DNA of 64,000 nt from assembly GCA_025175895.1 (NCBI GenBank), contig CM046008.1:28599255-28663254 (forward strand), written 5' to 3'. Both the position numbers and the translations under genes were made by a program. Under the pieces are notes generated by a model. That model worked only from the letters and a program-made list of their open reading frames with translations. It was not told the origin of the DNA and made no database searches. This document shows positions 21,900-33,712 of the stretch, piece after piece; position 1 is the first letter of the stretch, and the number at the start of each line of letters is the position of its first letter. The DNA is from Wurfbainia villosa (lineage: Eukaryota; Streptophyta; Magnoliopsida; Zingiberales; Zingiberaceae).

Positions 21900-22420
21900 G
21901 ACAATGATAATCGTATGACATCATGTCACTACAATATCAGTACTCCAGTCGTAAACCAACCTTAGAGTATACACAGGTGTCTTTGGCTGATCTAAATAGA
22001 TCATCTATCCATAACAAGGATATTTACTTTCAACAACTATCGCATTCCATCATCGATAATCGATGCATAATTTCAAAGGTTCATTTCTCTTTCAATAAAG
22101 AGTTCCGGATCTTCTCAAGGAGGAATACTGGGATAGATAAATATCCTCTTTCAATCTCTCCTATAGTCGCAATTTACGTGCTTCTAGTTTCTATAGTGTT
22201 TAAAAATACTGATACCAACAAAACTATCACCCGATCTGTGATCTTCGATATCAGAACTATTTCCGCAATTATTTCGATCGTCTACTCCACTTGTCTATGC
22301 AACGACAAGCCTAGAAGTTCATCCAAAATTACATCTGAATGCTCTCGGAATATACGCACATCCGAGAAGCATATCATATCATACTTCTAACAATTTGACC
22401 ATCCGTAAGGATATGTCTAC
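21900..22420 (-). pseudogene. G1 reverse transcriptase remnant with a stop after CIDYR
   Basis: On the minus strand, LKLCIDYR is followed directly by TGA (22052-22050) and WN. Further on, WIDDLFRSAKDTCVYS matches the RT fingers region. Upstream the segment is badly garbled (GYLSIPVFLLEKI where the family has a conserved Pro-rich block). G2 has the same stop and the same garbled block at 32365-32540. Confidence 0.75.
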
Positions 22421-22429
22421 AGCAAAAGT

Positions 22430-23200
22430 ATGTCTATCAAAGTCTAAGGGTATCCCTTGACTTCTTAATTATTGATCCACATCTCACCAGACGGTAGAGA
22501 TACCACCGACCCACAAGTCGATGTAAAGGACCCTTCTAATCCAACTGAGAATGTTCTAGATACAGATATCTGTAACTACAAGCATCTCTCAACATATTAA
22601 CCCAGAGGGTAAAACTAGAGTAATACCCTGAACGATGAAATATCTGTCAATCCGATCCAAAAGGCTCCACACAGGTCTCCGCCTTTCTCCGAAGAGAACA
22701 AAATCAGATCCAACAGTCCGCGACAAAGCGGTTACATTTTTGCGACGAATAATCCGGGGATTTTCCTAGATCATCTGATCACATTACTTAATCCTATGAG
22801 CTGCAACTGAAGAATACCGAATAGATACGACCTTCGTCGTATACTCTCTCTTCTGCACTAAGCAAAACACATCCGAAGGTAACTGTTGTTGTCTGCTGAA
22901 TCTTCTAAGATGTCTTCTGCTGATGCTGCTTCTGTGCTGATCTCTGCTGAAGGGGAGTATCAAGGAACTCCAACCACGCCTGAGGTAGTAGGTTGTTGTT
23001 GTTGAGATAACCCAATCTTCTGTGCTGATCTCTGTTGTCGAGACGATGCATCTTCCTCCCGGAACACCATCGATAGCCTTCAATTGAGTCTTCAAAGTAC
23101 ACCTCCTCCACTGTACTGGTTGCTCACAATAGCAACAGATGAACTGATCCAATGGATTATCTGACTTCGCGTGTCTTCGTGATCCGCACTGCACGCACAC
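22430..23200 (-). pseudogene. G1 gag zinc finger and protease remnant
   Basis: From 23200 the minus strand reads CVQCGSRRHAKSDNP, a CCHC zinc finger with its last Cys replaced. The protease part follows in pieces and ends with VVSLPSGEM near 22490. Between them is CAGCAGA/TCAGCAC-rich sequence (22880-23010) not seen in G3. No DTG motif is readable. Confidence 0.6.
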
Positions 23201-24254
23201 AATCCCTTCGGAGTCTTTGTTCTGATTTTCCTGATATCCACAAGAACATTCTGATGATCTGCGATTGGTCTTCTATAATCGAAAAGTAGCTCAAGGCCTG
23301 TGACCCTGATATTGCTCCTTTTATCCTACAATCGGAGACTTCTGACTCTATTAAGTTGACCTGCAATATTTGCTTACCGGTCTCCAACTCTTAAACTCTT
23401 GTACGGAGTCATTTTTAAACTCCTATCTCAATCCAACGTCTTCCGGCAGGATCTGGTAGAAAATCCCGGCATCCTAATCCAACTATAAGCCAATAACTCT
23501 GGGTGGCTTAAATCATCCATTCATCTTCTTGAGCTATTAGGTGGTCGTAACCTCTGCAAGTCTCACGACTCTGCACAGTACACTATTACTGACCAATCAC
23601 CCTTTCTTGAAGCTCAAGAATTCCTTACAATGCGTCACTAAAAGTGACACGGGGAAATATTCTCTTTCAATATCACTAAACCATGATCAAGTGATATATT
23701 ATTTCTCGAAGATTGTTTCCTGCATTTATCACCAAATACCGGCTTGATCCCGATAATGGTATGCAAACAACTCTTCTTTCTCGATATAACATGAGTTAAG
23801 TACTTAAAAGTACTCTCAAAGTTACACAACTCAGTACGAACAGCTCAGGGATAAAATCCCTATGAAATTCCATAACCTAGCCTTCCGCTATCTGCATCAA
23901 CAATAGTCTACAAGTCTGTTCATTACCCATAGGTAATGATCCGACTAGCACAGTTAGTGGAAATCTTTAAGACTGTAGTCTCTGATTTCCATAATAAATG
24001 TGACGACTTCCGACTGTCGATCGGCTCTCAGAGGTAAATCACCTCCTCGACACAGGTTCAAGACTCACAGACTCAACAGGTCGATTCCGTGGTCAACCCA
24101 TATCACGGTTACGAACAATAACCAACAAACCATAGGTTATTCCCTGGTATAAGCATCTAAATGCATAGCCAACATAACCGAGAGTATAAACCCTAAAGGT
24201 CACTCCGATTGGTCGCCTCGGTGGACGACCCCTACTTCAAGTCTACACAGGTGT

Positions 24255-24257
24255 CAT
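24255..24257 (-). pseudogene. G1 gag start codon and broken N-terminus
   Basis: ATG at 24257-24255 opens MTPV, then hits TAG twice within seven codons before RGRPPRRPIG. After that the frame departs from gag. G2 (30298) has the same RGRPPRRP segment followed by the same non-gag continuation. Confidence 0.65.
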
Positions 24258-24455
24258 AACTCTATTGTATACACCTACTCATCAAGTTTAGATAAATATC
24301 TACTAAATCATAAGTTATTAGGAATTCTTACCTCGTGCTGCTTGGAGCTCAGGCCGCTGTCCATCTCATCTCAGAAAACCAAAACCGAATAAATCGACTC
24401 CCGAGAATCCAAGACTCGACTCAAAAACAACATTGTATGACATCGCAGAACCTTG

Positions 24456-24468
24456 GGCTCTGATACCA
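24456..24468 (-). other. Primer binding site of G1 (tRNA-Met type)
   Basis: The minus strand reads TGGTATCAGAGCC, seven bases after the LTR end GTGACA. Confidence 0.92.
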
Positions 24469-24475
24469 CTAAAGT

Positions 24476-27400
24476 TGTCACGCCCCGAGAGCATACCGAG
24501 CCGAAAATCAAACGGACGGCACCTCCCCTGTACGTGGCAACATTTCGGGTTAATACAAGGCCCGTAGGCCCACAATAACAACAATACATATGTATGAAAA
24601 CAAAAAAACTACACAAGGCACAGCGGAAACATACTACAATCAACAAACGACAACACACAGCATACCGGTATGACTAACACCGACTCAAGACACCACAATA
24701 AAACCAGAAAGGAAGAAAAGGGTACAACATCAATAGTCACAACTACAATCATCACATAAAACAAATCCATAACGGAATACAATGAGAACACCAAAATCCG
24801 GACTCTCGGAGTTGAGATGAGATGATGCCAGCCAGCGGTGCTCCAAGTCCATCACGAAGTCGGCTACCTGTTACCTGGGCGACAGAAAACCTAGGGTCCA
24901 CGGGGGTGGTGAGTAAAACTCAGCAGGTAATAGAAAACATGTATATATGTAATATCACATGTATTTCGACAACATAATCTAGATGTACAACAGGTATATC
25001 AGCATAGTATATAAATACAAACATATACCGTCTAACTGAAATGAATAACATAAAATGCGGATATACAAGTACACGCTTACTCGATCCAACTTTGAATATA
25101 TATCAAACATATATATAACAGAAGAGTAATACCAACACATAATCTACTCATACTCACAGTCAAGGTATCTAGTGCATCCAACATATACCAACATCCGACA
25201 CAATCGCATAACAAATGCAAGAGACATGCATGAATATGATGTCCACCCAAATGCAGCAAGCATAGTACAAACAAATACAACATCACAATAATCATATATA
25301 TATAGACTGTATCCATATATATATTAATCTCAATCATCCATATATATATATATATACATGCATATATGTATATATATATGGTAATATGCAAAGAGACATC
25401 AGATACGGCTAAAAGATGCATGGTCATGTCGGCACTCACCCTAAAGCTACCACGACGATGTGGCCTCGGTGGCTCGAGCATGACAACTGTCCCAACTCAA
25501 CACCAACCACTACTCTCGAGTGGCCGAGTGGGCAGTATGATCGAGTAGCATATAAGCGTAAAGAGCAAGCTACACGATGGGGTCCTGCTGGTCACTCTGA
25601 TACACTACCCATGAGTGGTCAAGTACCACACACGCAAGACTACAGACGCAAATCCAACTACCACCGCCTATAGTGGTAGAGTGCGGCACTAATGCTCTGC
25701 CCTCACAGGTTACTCCTCATGAGTAACCAGTGGAGGCTGATGATCACCTCTCAACCACAAGGGAGACCTCGCCGCCAAATGCATGAAAATGCATGAATGC
25801 AATGTCTCACATACAGACATCCACCATAGACTCTCTATCATGTAGAGAGTCATACCAATCTACTCGACGCACTCTCTATCCTGTAGAGAGTCGTACTCAA
25901 CTGATCATAATACTCTCTATCCTGTAGAGAGTCATACTAATCTACTCGATGCACTCTCTATCCTGTAGAGAGTCGTACTCATCTGATTATAACAAGCTAG
26001 GACTACCGGTCCGTAGCGATACCCTAAGTATCATTCCTCTGACCATTTACACAACACATGTTCGGTGGTAACATACAACCTAAGGGTACTAGAACTAACC
26101 CTAGGTTAAAGTCATTATCTACCTACGGATGACCTTTTTGCCCAATGTACAATCAGGTTGTCATCCGGACTTTACCATTTGCACTTAACTTAAATAAATT
26201 CTAAGTTACTTGCATCACCTATATGTATAACTCCTAATCATGATAAAATAAACATGATATCAGCAATAGAGTTAATAGCCAACAGTAAAGGATCAAGCAT
26301 ACGATAAAAAGAACATGGTCAAGGTAATATGAACGCCTAACATGCTCATATCAATGACTAAATCTGAATGAAATACAACTACCCGGACCAGGTAGGAAAT
26401 TACCCACCTGTTAATTAGCTCCGCTAGCTGTCCATGCGTACAAGCCTCTGTCACTTACCAAAGTCCTTACAATTTTTGCAATCCCCATAGCTTTTCTGGA
26501 AGAACAATCCGGTGTCAATCACCTATAATCCATTTCCATGATTACACAACCAATCTATACAAGCATCCACACAAATTCATCAACTATTCCAAATCAAAAC
26601 AGGGACAGGACAAGGATTACCCAACTTAGTCTTGCTTCAATCGCTTCTTGATCCCTGGTTTGCAGTCACAGATCGAGCTCTATCACTGACTTCAAGTCAA
26701 CAAAGCCCAATACCATGAAGCTTCCACAGCCCATAACTTATCTGGCAGATAAACCTATTGTCAATCTCCCGTAATCACAATTATATCAATTTCCCTACCC
26801 TGTGAACACATTAAGTCTATATTTCCAATTGATCCATTGATTAATGCATTCTTAATTCATAGCAACAAAAGGGTGAACGAGATTACCAGACATCAATTAG
26901 GGTTGATCCGTGGATCTTATCTCGAACCCTCGCAAACTGCATCGAAGCTTGTTGCGGCGGAGATCGACAGAACACAGCCAACTTCAACTATTGGAGCTTA
27001 CCGCAACTAAGATCTTCCACACACAACCAAGGAAATCGTCGGATGTGATGGCACTGATCCAGATCAGAAACACGGCAGAGTAGAAAGGTCGTTGGACGGT
27101 GATCGCAGGCTGCTGGTTGAAGGCGGTTGATAGAAATTCGTCGACGCCAGTCGGAGACGGCAGTCCACCGGGCGATGCACGATCCGGAGAACAAGCGGTG
27201 GTCGACGATGATCGGCACGACGGCGCTGCGGTAGGGTGTGCGACGAACGGCTCGAGGAGGTGGCCATCAGTGGCGGCAATGGCTCGGGCGGAGATCGGCT
27301 GGCTCAGGCGAAGCTAGGGCAGAGATCAGGCGGAGCGACGGCGATGGGGCGCAGGGCGTGGCAACGGCGGCAGATTGAGCTTGGGCTCGGGCGGCGACGG

Positions 27401-27913
27401 TGGAGAGAAGGTCGACGACGAGTTGTCTCGGTGGTCGCAAGGGGCAGCAACACCGGCGAGATCCAGCGCAGATAGAAACTAGGGCACGGGGACGGCGACG
27501 GGGCGCGGCGACGGGGCACGGCGACGGGGCGACAGTGACCGTCGTGGTCGGCGCGCGAGGGAGAGGCGATGGTGGAGACGCTGTCGCGGTGATGGATCGC
27601 ACGAGAGATGAAGGATCGAGATCCGGAGGGGAAGAGAAGAAGTCGCGCGATCGGGAAAATGAAAAGAAGAAACGCCGATCGGGGAAAATGGAAAGAAATC
27701 GGCGAGAGAAAATTAAACACTTAGCATTTAAACCTCTTAATAGCAGATAGTCTAAACAGGCTTTACTAAAGCCTATCTGCTTTATCCCCGTAAAATGTCC
27801 ATAACACTTCCGTTTAAATCCAGAAAAATTTCTAAAAATTCCTAATAAATTCCACATGATAATTTATCAATTACCAAGAAATATATTTATTTTTTTTTTT
27901 GTGGTATTTTACA
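24476..27913 (-). mobile_element. 5' LTR of G1
   Basis: A 3438 bp LTR, TGTAAAATACC...GGGGCGTGACA on the minus strand, partner of 16758-20167. The hairpin-forming tandem array (25820-25990) is complete here and eroded in the partner. A TA-rich tract with AUG-free spacer lies at 25290-25380. Confidence 0.92.
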
Positions 27914-27918
27914 ATTTG
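27914..27918. repeat. Right target duplication of G1 (ATTTG)
   Basis: It directly follows the ACA end of G1 and matches 16753-16757. Confidence 0.95.
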
Positions 27919-28480
27919 GATAATGGATTTGAATATGAGATCGATGTAGGATTCGATTTGGTCATATTAGAACTTAATCATAGTTCATGTTGTCTTGCAG
28001 GACTTTGGTAAGTGACAGATGCTTGTACGCATGGACAGCAAGCGGAGCTATTTAACAGGTGAGTAATTTTCTACCCTGGTCAGGTAGTAGCTAAACCCTG
28101 AAGTATATAACTTCATAATAATTGTCACTTTGACCTTGACTCCATTCTAATTTTTCTGATGCTTGATACTTTTGCCTTTGCACTTAAATACTCTGTTATT
28201 ATTGTTATCTATTCATTCATCTTTGTTATGAATTATAGATGTTATGGTAAGTGGATCTGTAGTGGTTTACTTATGTGTACATAGCTAAATTTGGTTGTAA
28301 AACTGAATTGTGCAATCTAGATATATAAATCATCCGGGGATGAGTAGGATTCTAGAAGTAATGTTGAGTTTCCATGTTATATCCTGATGATGTGTACATA
28401 TCTACTATGGATCATGTAGTCGTGTATGGATGTGTGATTGTTGATACAGTGTCGCTACAGACCGGTGGTCCTAGCTTGGT

Positions 28481-28620
28481 TATGATCAGTCGAGTATGAT
28501 TCTCTGCAGAATAGAGAGTGTGTTGATCAGTCGAGTATAACTCTCTGCAAGATAGAGAGTGTGTTGATCAGTCGAGTATGACTCTGCAGGATAGAGAGTG
28601 TTATGATCAGTTGAGTATGT
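28481..28620 (+). repeat. Tandem 42-bp hairpin units in the G2 5' LTR
   Basis: About four units of GATCAGTCGAGTATGA, CTCTCTGCAG, GATAGAGAGTG. CTCTCTGCAG and the following AGAGAG pair as a small stem. Confidence 0.85.
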
Positions 28621-29068
28621 GTGACTGTGCATTCATGTCATTTACATGCATGCTGGCGACTTGGTCTCCCTTGTGGTTGAGAGGGTCGTCAGTCATCCTA
28701 CCTCCCAGGTTACTCATGAAGGGGTAACTGGTGTAAGGGTAGAGCATTATTGCACCGCACTCGACTACTATAGACGGTAGTAGATGGAGTTGCGTGTAGT
28801 TATTCTGCGTGTGTGACACTCGACCACTCATGGGGTAGTGACTGTCGGAGTGGCCAATAGCAGGGACCCCCGTTGTGTAGTTAGCTCTTTATTCTTATAT
28901 GCTACTTGACCATACTCCCCACTCGGCCACTCGAGAGTAGTGGTTGGTGTTGAGTTAGGACAGTTGTTATGTCGAGCCACCGAGGCCACACTGGGGTCAT
29001 GGTAGCTTTAGGGTGAGGCGGCATGACCATGCATTCTGCATTGCCATGTCTTATGGCGGTTTACATAT

Positions 29069-29071
<3 letters not shown>

Positions 29072-29157
<86 letters not shown>
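29072..29157. repeat. (TA)n microsatellite
   Basis: About 43 uninterrupted TA units in the G2 LTR. The matching place in the 3' LTR (37700-37740) is much shorter. Confidence 0.97.
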
Positions 29158-29160
<3 letters not shown>

Positions 29161-30085
29161 GCAGTCTATATGTATGCTTATTATGATGTTGTATTTGTTT
29201 GTGCTATGTTTGTTGCATTTTGTTTGTACATCTTCATACATGATACTTGTATTTGTTATATGGTGTGTATGGGATACTGGTGTATGAGTTGGTCGGGCTA
29301 TCGTATACCTTTGACCAATACCTTGAGATGATACGGGATGGACTCGGTTCATCGTTGTATTTGCCATAGGATGTTAGTATGGTGGTTTGTCACTTGTAGA
29401 GTTAAATTTACTCTACCATGTTATAGGTATTGTATTATGTTACTTATACTCAGGTTGTATGAGTTGCATCGTTACCGATCTTCAGGTATGTCAATACCTT
29501 ATGTTGATATTGCTAATCAGTTTAGTTATACAGTTGTTATATCATGTTGTTGTATATCTGTTATACCGTTAGACAACATATTATTGACTCGTATGTGATA
29601 TATATAAATTATGCATGCACTTTTATTCTTATTACCGCTGAGTTATACTCACCACCACAGACCCTGGGTTTTCTTGTCACATAGGTAATAGGTAGAAGTC
29701 TTGGTGACGACTTGGAGCATCATTGGCTGGTCCATCCCATCTCACTTCCGAGGCTCCTGTGGTCATTTTGGGTTTTCCGTATGTTTAGTTATCTACTTGG
29801 ACTTATTTGGTGGATGTGTTAGACATTGTTATTGTACACACTTGTTGTTTCGGGTTTTGTCAATGTTTTCTATATGGTTTGATGTTAGTCATACTGATAT
29901 GCACTGTGTGTAGTTGTTATTTCGTTTTGATAACTTCCGCTGTGTTTTTGTTGTATTTACATTATATATGTTGTTGTGATTGTGGCCGGAAGGCCTTGTA
30001 TTAACAAGATATGTTGTCACGTACATGGGAGATGTTGTCCATTTGCTTTTTGGCTAGGCATGCTCTCGGGACGTGATAATTTTAG

Positions 30086-30098
30086 TGGTATCAGAGCC
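30086..30098 (+). other. Primer binding site of G2 (tRNA-Met type)
   Basis: TGGTATCAGAGCC, seven bases after the LTR end. Confidence 0.92.
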
Positions 30099-30297
30099 CT
30101 AGGTTCTGCGATATCATACAATGATATTTTTCGTTGAGTCTTGGATTCTCGGGAGTCGATTTGTTTCGGTTTTGGTTTCTGAGATGAGATTGACAGTGGC
30201 CTGAGCTCCGAGCAACACGAAGTAAGAATCCTTGATACCTTATATTCTAGCTAGATATTTATCTAAACTTGTTCAACAGGTGTATACAGACAGAGTG

Positions 30298-30417
30298 ATG
30301 GCACCTGTACAGACTTGTAGTAGGGGTCGTCCACCAAGGAGACCAACCGGAGTTACCTTTAGTATTTATACTCTCGATTTTATTGGCTATGCATTTAATG
30401 TTTATAACAGGGAATAA
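30298..30417 (+). pseudogene. G2 gag start, truncated
   Basis: It begins MAPVQTCSRGRPPRRPTG, like G3 gag (MPPVQTRGRGRPSRR). It then runs into VTFSIYTLDFIGYAF and a stop, which is not gag. G1 has the same continuation, so most of gag was already lost or replaced in a shared ancestor. Confidence 0.7.
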
Positions 30418-31364
30418 CATGTAATGTGTTGGTTATTATTCGTAACCGTGGTATAAGTTGACCACGGGAACGACCTGTTGAGTTTGTAAGTCTTGAACTT
30501 ATGTCGAAAAGGTGATTTTCCTTTGAGAGTCGACTGATACTGAGTCGAAAGCAAGGGTTAAGTCATCACATTTCTTGTGTAAATCAGATACTACAGTCTT
30601 AGAGATTTTCACTAATTATGCTAGTCAGATCATTACCTATTGGGTAATGGACAAGACGTGTAGGCTATTGTTGATGCAGATAGCGGAGGGTTAGTTTACG
30701 GTGTTTCATAGGGATTTTGATCCCTGATTTGTCGTGCTGGGTTGTATAACTTTGAAGGTACTTTTGAGTACTTAGCTTATGTTATACAAAGGAAGTAGAG
30801 TTAGTTGCATACCATTATCGGGATCAAGCCGGTACTTGGTGGAAGATGCAGGAAATAACCTTCGGGGAATAATATATCACTAATCATGGTTTAGTGATAT
30901 TGTGAGAGGGTATTTTCCCCATGTTATTCCTTTGACTTATTGTCAGGGAATTCTTGAGCTTTAAGTAGGGTGATCATCGGTAACGGGAATATCATGCAGA
31001 GTCATTAGACTTGCAGAGTTTACGCTCACCTAATAGCTCAAGAGTGTAAATGGATGTCTTAAGCCCAGAGTTATTGGCTTACTTTTGGATTAGGATGTTT
31101 GGATTTTCTATCAGATCCTGCCGGAAGACATTGGATCGAGTCATGAGTTTAGAAATGACTCCGTACAAGTGTTTAAGAGTTGGAGACTAATAAGCAGATA
31201 TTGCAGGTCAAATTATTAGAATGAGAAGTCTCTAAATATTGGATAAAAGGAGCAAGATCGGAGTCATAGGCCACGAGCTACTATTGGAGAGTTTTTCCGA
31301 TCGTAGAAGACCAACCACAGATCATCAGGATATTCTCGTGCACATCCGTGAAATCAGAGGAAAG

Positions 31365-31700
31365 ACTCTGGTTTATGTGCGTGCAGTGCGGATCACGAAG
31401 ACATACAAAGTCAGATTATCTGAAGGATCAGTCATCTAGGGCGTGGTTTCAGTTTATTCTATATATGCTGATACTCCGATTGATACGGGTAGTCTACAGG
31501 TATCTTTGTCTAGAACATTCTGAGATAAGATGAGAAAGATTTCTATATTCAGATTATGTGGATCGGTGGTATCTTTACCAACAGGCGAGATGTTGACCAA
31601 CAATTTAGAAGTCAAGAGATGCCCTTGGACTTTGATAAATATATTTTTACTGTGGGCATACCCTTATGGATTAGTTGTGTTTCCACCGACAGGTGAGATG
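31365..31700 (+). pseudogene. G2 zinc finger and protease remnant
   Basis: MCVQCGSRRHTKSDY (31376-31420) is a CCHC finger lacking its last Cys. After a stop, VVSVYSIYADTPIDTGSLQ (31444-31500) is the protease active-site region with DTG kept, followed by VVSLPTGEM with intervening stops. The same layout is intact-looking in G3 at 45394-45825. Confidence 0.75.
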
Positions 31701-32359
31701 TTGAACTGATTACTGTGAAAATTATCAGAGGGTCATGATATTGGTTTTGATGGTTAGAGGTTGATTTTTGAAAATGTTGTCTTATGGTAGTTGAGTTGAC
31801 TCAGTTGTTATATTGATGAATGGGTTATATGATGTGGATATATTGATATTAACTTGGATGTTATGATGTTGAAATGATGGTATAATGTCTCTCGGATATG
31901 TGTATAACCCGAGAGTATTCAGATGTTGTTTCGAATGAACTCCCAGGATTACCATTGCATAGGCAAGTGGAGTATACGATCGGAGTGACTTCGGAAATAG
32001 TTTCGATACTGAAGACCTCATATCGGGAGAAAATTTTTAATGATTACTTTACCGATTGAGGTAATGATATTTTAGAGTCAAATGTCTTTACTCATGGTGT
32101 ATTGGCTGAGGGCTGGTGTAAAACACACGAAGTAGTTGAAGCACGTGATGTACTCAATGTAATGTCATTCATTGGTTGTGAGCCTAATCAGATTGTTTGA
32201 TACCCTCAGCAATCGGTTTTGCAAAGTTGGCAAGGTTGATGATGCACAGGAGGTATTTGTTGGAATGACGATTTTACTAGGAGATGATTTTATTGGAAAC
32301 AATGTTGCTAAACACTATAGAAATTGGAAGAACATAAGTTGGGATTATATGAGATGTTG

Positions 32360-32570
32360 GATGGGATATTTATCTGTCCCAATATTTCTTCTAGAGAAGA
32401 TCTGGAACTCTTTGTTAAAAGAGAGATAGACCTTTGAGATTATACATCGATTATCGATGATGGAATGTGGTAGTTGTTGAAAATGAATATCCTTCATTAT
32501 GGATAGATGATCTGTTTAGATCAGCTAAGGACACCTGTGTATACTCTAGGGTTTGTTTACAACTGGAGTG
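32360..32570 (+). pseudogene. G2 reverse transcriptase remnant with a stop after YIDYR
   Basis: GYLSVPIFLLEKI (32366-32405) is followed by LRLYIDYR, TGA at 32458-32460, and WN. ENEYPSLWIDDLFRSAKDTCVYS follows. The conserved Cys of CIDYR is Tyr here, while G1 keeps Cys, yet both carry the TGA. Confidence 0.75.
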
Positions 32571-33464
32571 TTGATATTGTAGTGACATGGTATCATACAA
32601 TTATCATTGTTGTTGTGATGATTGATATATCATCAGTTTAGAATAAAGAGGATGCAGGTGTGTAGAGACGATAATTTCATACTTAGTATGAATTTTATGA
32701 GCTTTTGATTATGTTGTTAGATTATTTAACGATTTAGTCGTCCATGGATTTGAGAAATCGTGTATTCTGGACACGATTGGATCAGTTTGTAGTTGTTGGA
32801 GTTGCGTAACTTGGTCACTGTTGATGGTGGTAGTTAGAGTTGCGCACTCGGACACCGTAGATGGTGGTTTTCTTATATGATTTGATTATTACTGTAGATG
32901 TGGATAGAATATTTGGCATTACTATACCACAGACTTGTTTGACCAAGGAAGTGATGGAAAATCACTTGGTCAGAAGCTTGTGAAACTAGTTTTCAGGGCT
33001 CAAACGATGGTTGATGTTTGCACTAGGGCTAGCCAATCTTTCCGGTGGATGGAAGGGCATGTCACACTGATGCATCATTATAGGGATCGGAGTGATTCTG
33101 ATGCGGTTGGATGAGACGTATCTCATGCTTACGCCAATTGAGGAACTACGAGATAGGCTTTCATATATATGACATGACTTTAGTAGTTATTATCTTGAGC
33201 AGGAATGCTCATGTGGCTGTTATATTGATTTGTAGGTGTATGGAGCAGGAATGCTCATGGAGTTTTTGACTAGCTACTGGGTAGCTACTAGAGAGTTACT
33301 GGAACACAGACAATTGCAACAAGGGAGATTGGTCACTATAGTCTCTCATGCACTTACAGAGTGTATGGTAGAGTGGATTTTTGGATGATAGATGACTTCT
33401 CTTGTGAGAAGATAATTTTCCGTCTCTGATAAGGATAGTGGGTTCCGAAGTTGCATTGTTTAAG
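32571..33464 (+). pseudogene. G2 decayed RT and RNase H region
   Basis: It lies between the RT start and the integrase zinc region, where RT palm and RNase H should be (about 1.5 kb in an intact element), but it is only 0.9 kb and no catalytic motif is readable in any frame. Confidence 0.45.
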
Positions 33465-33712
33465 GAAGAGTTGCTACAGGAAACACATCATTTGAGATTT
33501 TCTATACATCCTGATAGTACTCGGATGTACCGAGATTTGAAACGTTTATATTGGTGGAACGGTATAAAGAGATATATTGCAGACTTTGTTGCTTGATGTT
33601 TAGTATGCCAGCAGGTGAAGGTTGAACATCAAAAATCCACTGGATTGCTTCAGGAAGTTCCGATTCCGGAATGGAAGTGGGAACATACCACTATGGATTT
33701 CGTTAAGGGATA
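33465..33712 (+). pseudogene. G2 integrase N-terminus, cut off
   Basis: The frame reads EELLQETHHLRFSIHP, MYRDLKRLYWWNGIKR, CLVCQQVK, EHQKSTGLL, WKWEHTTMDF: the H2C2 zinc-binding domain and the first catalytic Asp of the core. One TGA interrupts just before CLVC. After VKG the sequence jumps into the middle of the 3' LTR at about 33712, so the rest of integrase, the polypurine tract and the LTR start are deleted. Confidence 0.85.

Larger units (their letters stand above)
16758..27913 (-). mobile_element. Gypsy element G1, full length, minus strand
   Basis: An 11,156 bp element with two LTRs of about 3.4 kb, polypurine tract, primer site and perfect 5-bp target duplications. The minus-strand order is 5' LTR (27913-24476), primer site, gag/protease/RT/integrase/chromodomain remnants, polypurine tract, 3' LTR (20167-16758). 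The coding region is only about 4.3 kb and full of stops and shifts. It resembles G2 lesion for lesion in places. Confidence 0.93.
27919..30078 (+). mobile_element. G2 5' LTR, second part
   Basis: It continues the LTR interrupted at 16757 (GGATAATGGATTTGAATATG) and ends GGACGTGATA before the primer site. It contains a 42-bp tandem array (28481-28620), a long TA tract (29072-29157), and TAACT at 28725-28729, the empty form of the solo-LTR target. Confidence 0.88.

Noticed and set aside
28481..28620. A CRISPR-like look of regularly spaced repeats
   Set aside because: The units are tandem without unique spacers, lie inside a plant retrotransposon LTR and recur in every LTR copy.
29008..29367. 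A 102-119 codon pair of frames with long Ile-Tyr runs
   Set aside because: They are translations of the TA microsatellite in the G2 LTR.
31239..31533. Two overlapping frames as a small host gene
   Set aside because: Their position and the CVQCGSRRH zinc-finger wording show that they are the gag-protease remnant of G2.
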